Under the pieces are notes generated by a model. It made no database searches, was not told the DNA's origin, and saw only the letters and a list, made by a program, of their open reading frames with translations. A stretch of DNA of 7,138 nucleotides from an uncultured Alphaproteobacteria bacterium (GTDB lineage Bacteria; Pseudomonadota; Alphaproteobacteria; Rickettsiales; UBA1997): positions 1 to 7,138 of the forward strand of contig CAJBXX010000103.1 in the NCBI GenBank assembly GCA_903959715.1, read 5' to 3'. Below are positions 5,814 to 7,138 of this stretch, one piece after another. Positions within the stretch are counted from its first letter, which is position 1; each line of letters begins with the position of its first letter. A program made the position numbers and the translations under genes.

Positions 5814-7138
5814 ATGGCAAAATTACAACATGAGGCTTTGCAAGGAAAAACCTTGGAAGAAGTATTAACAACTCTAGGTAAAAAATTTTTGGGCGCAAAT
5901 GCTGTGCTAAGAAGTTATGAAGAGCTTGAGGCCGGAATTAGCTATAATTATAAAGTTCAATTTGGTGATAAAGAATTTATCCTAAAAGTTGATAATCCAA
6001 CAGTGGGTATGCGTGCTCACAATAAAGATGTTAGTGGCGATCAGCGTCCGGATGATAAAAGATTTAATTTAATTGCAGGATTTATTAATGAAAAAGTTAA
6101 GGGCGGTCTTCAAGCCCCAGCTTTTTTACCAGTTATTGGAAAGGATGGGGAATTTTGCGTCATTGCTGATAAAGATGATGCAAGTTTACCTGAAGAATTT
6201 AGGGGTGTCGTTGTTTCAATGCAGCCCTTTTCAGCAAAAGGTAAAGGTGTTAATCACATTTCAAGTGCTTCTGAGGCTAGATCTTTGGGGGATAATTTAG
6301 GAAAGCTTCATCGTCCATCACGTCTTTCACAAGATTTTCCAGTGCCTTTGGAATCGTCGCAAGTGGCTAATTCTAGCAAACGGCTCGAACAATTAGAAAT
6401 ACAATTTGGCACAACAAGACCAAACCGACTAGCAAGTTATAAAACTTCATCTGAGGCTGTGGAGTCTTACATGACAAGTCTTGCTAGCTCTTCAGAAGAA
6501 GCAGAAAAAAAGCTTTATACTGAAATGTTAAAATATTTTCCTGATAAAAAATGTAGTCCTAAAACTTTGGAATTAGTTATAGAAACTGCTTGTGCATCAC
6601 AACCAAAACAAGATTTATCAATATGGCAAATTTCTCATAACGATCTTCATGGCGGTAATATGTTAGTAGACGATAAAGCTGGAGTCACTTTAATTGATTT
6701 TGATGAGCTTGGTCGTGCAGGTGTTGCAGAAGATTTATGGATGCAAATTGAGCCATTGTTAGATATATTTAATCGAGAGGAAGCCATTAAGAATCAAACT
6801 CCAAAACTTCCAAAGCAAGCATTGTTGGAAGAATTCTTGTGTGGATATTTGGCACATAATCCCTATTTATCACGATCAGAATTTCAAGCAGTTGAAGATT
6901 TAACTAAAATGAATGTTGCTACACGTGCTTCAGGAGCCTTAGCTGAAATGGTTAAACTAGCAAACTCACAGGAAAAACCTACAGAAGAAAAAGTTAAGAA
7001 TTTAACAAGACGTATTTCAGGTGGGGATTGGATGCCGGCTTTTCTTGCTGATAGAGAAAAACAAAAAGAAGAAAAAGATTTGTTAGGTGCAACTTACGAC
7101 AAGGTTTTTACTGAAATCTCTAGAGGCACTATCGTTGA
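5814..7138 (+). CDS. APH/choline-kinase-fold phosphotransferase, partial at the right edge
   Basis: An open frame of 441 complete codons runs from ATG 5814 to the window end without a stop, so the C-terminus is missing. Kinase-fold signatures appear in order: a beta-strand lysine in KEFILKV (Lys58, putative ATP contact), a hinge-like VVVSMQPF (about 133-140), LGDNLGKLHR ending at His166-Arg167, the catalytic loop HNDLHGGN (275-282; Asp277 catalytic, Asn282 metal-binding) and the metal-binding LIDFDE (Asp295, Asp297). This is the Brenner-type motif of aminoglycoside phosphotransferases, choline and homoserine kinases and SrkA-like protein kinases; the sequence does not reveal the substrate. 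The gap between the LH helix and the catalytic loop is about 109 residues, longer than usual. A charged tail of at least 140 residues follows. There is no signal peptide or membrane segment and no Shine-Dalgarno site. The gene is clearly more GC-rich than its neighbour, with a long structured region upstream. Small-molecule kinase and host-directed effector kinase are both open. Confidence 0.85.
   Translation, partial: MAKLQHEALQGKTLEEVLTTLGKKFLGANAVLRSYEELEAGISYNYKVQFGDKEFILKVDNPTVGMRAHNKDVSGDQRPDDKRFNLIAGFINEKVKGGLQAPAFLPVIGKDGEFCVIADKDDASLPEEFRGVVVSMQPFSAKGKGVNHISSASEARSLGDNLGKLHRPSRLSQDFPVPLESSQVANSSKRLEQLEIQFGTTRPNRLASYKTSSEAVESYMTSLASSSEEAEKKLYTEMLKYFPDKKCSPKTLELVIETACASQPKQDLSIWQISHNDLHGGNMLVDDKAGVTLIDFDELGRAGVAEDLWMQIEPLLDIFNREEAIKNQTPKLPKQALLEEFLCGYLAHNPYLSRSEFQAVEDLTKMNVATRASGALAEMVKLANSQEKPTEEKVKNLTRRISGGDWMPAFLADREKQKEEKDLLGATYDKVFTEISRGTIV

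Noticed and set aside
6073..6300. 75-codon plus-strand ORF
   Set aside because: It is an alternative frame inside the phosphotransferase coding region, whose own frame carries clear kinase motifs.

Overview
This window looks like a stretch of an AT-rich bacterial chromosome, probably from a host-associated alphaproteobacterium of the Rickettsiales/Holosporales type. That assignment is inference. It rests on the very low GC content, long poorly coding spacers, weak or absent Shine-Dalgarno sites, a decayed core gene and large soluble proteins of an effector-like kind. No rRNA or tRNA gene is visible to fix the taxonomy, and no CRISPR array, transposase or phage gene was found.

Layout from left to right: (1) a short AT-rich spacer (1-124); (2) on the minus strand, one very large gene (125-3052, 975 aa) whose middle third reads as a GT-B-fold glycosyltransferase of the MurG / MGDG-synthase type, flanked by about 200 N-terminal and 350-400 C-terminal residues that I do not recognise; (3) on the minus strand, a 101-aa membrane ORF (3168-3473) that looks like only the N-terminal part of a CPBP-family intramembrane protease, so probably a remnant; (4) a 170-bp palindromic element (3505-3674) with perfect 21-bp terminal inverted repeats, resembling a MITE; (5) on the plus strand, a two-TM, Cache/HAMP/histidine-kinase-like receptor (3706-5358) that has lost its H-box histidine, the second N-box asparagine and the G2 box, so probably a pseudokinase; (6) a 455-nt spacer (5359-5813) with several strong secondary-structure signals: a 96-nt stem-closed element, two copies of a CACGC-hairpin followed by GTGGTG, a perfect 12-bp hairpin and a small G-tract cluster; (7) on the plus strand, an APH/choline-kinase-fold phosphotransferase gene starting at 5814 and running off the right edge.

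The window is compositionally mosaic. By hand count, sample lines of the receptor gene are about 20-23% GC, a line of the glycosyltransferase gene is about 35%, and lines of the phosphotransferase gene are about 38-47%. The two enzyme-like genes therefore look like accessory or acquired cargo on either side of an older AT-rich stretch (protease remnant plus degenerate receptor). No operon is evident: neighbouring genes are separated by non-coding DNA, and the protease remnant and receptor diverge around the palindromic element. The two most promising novelties are the multidomain glycosyltransferase-like protein and the structured leader in front of the phosphotransferase gene.
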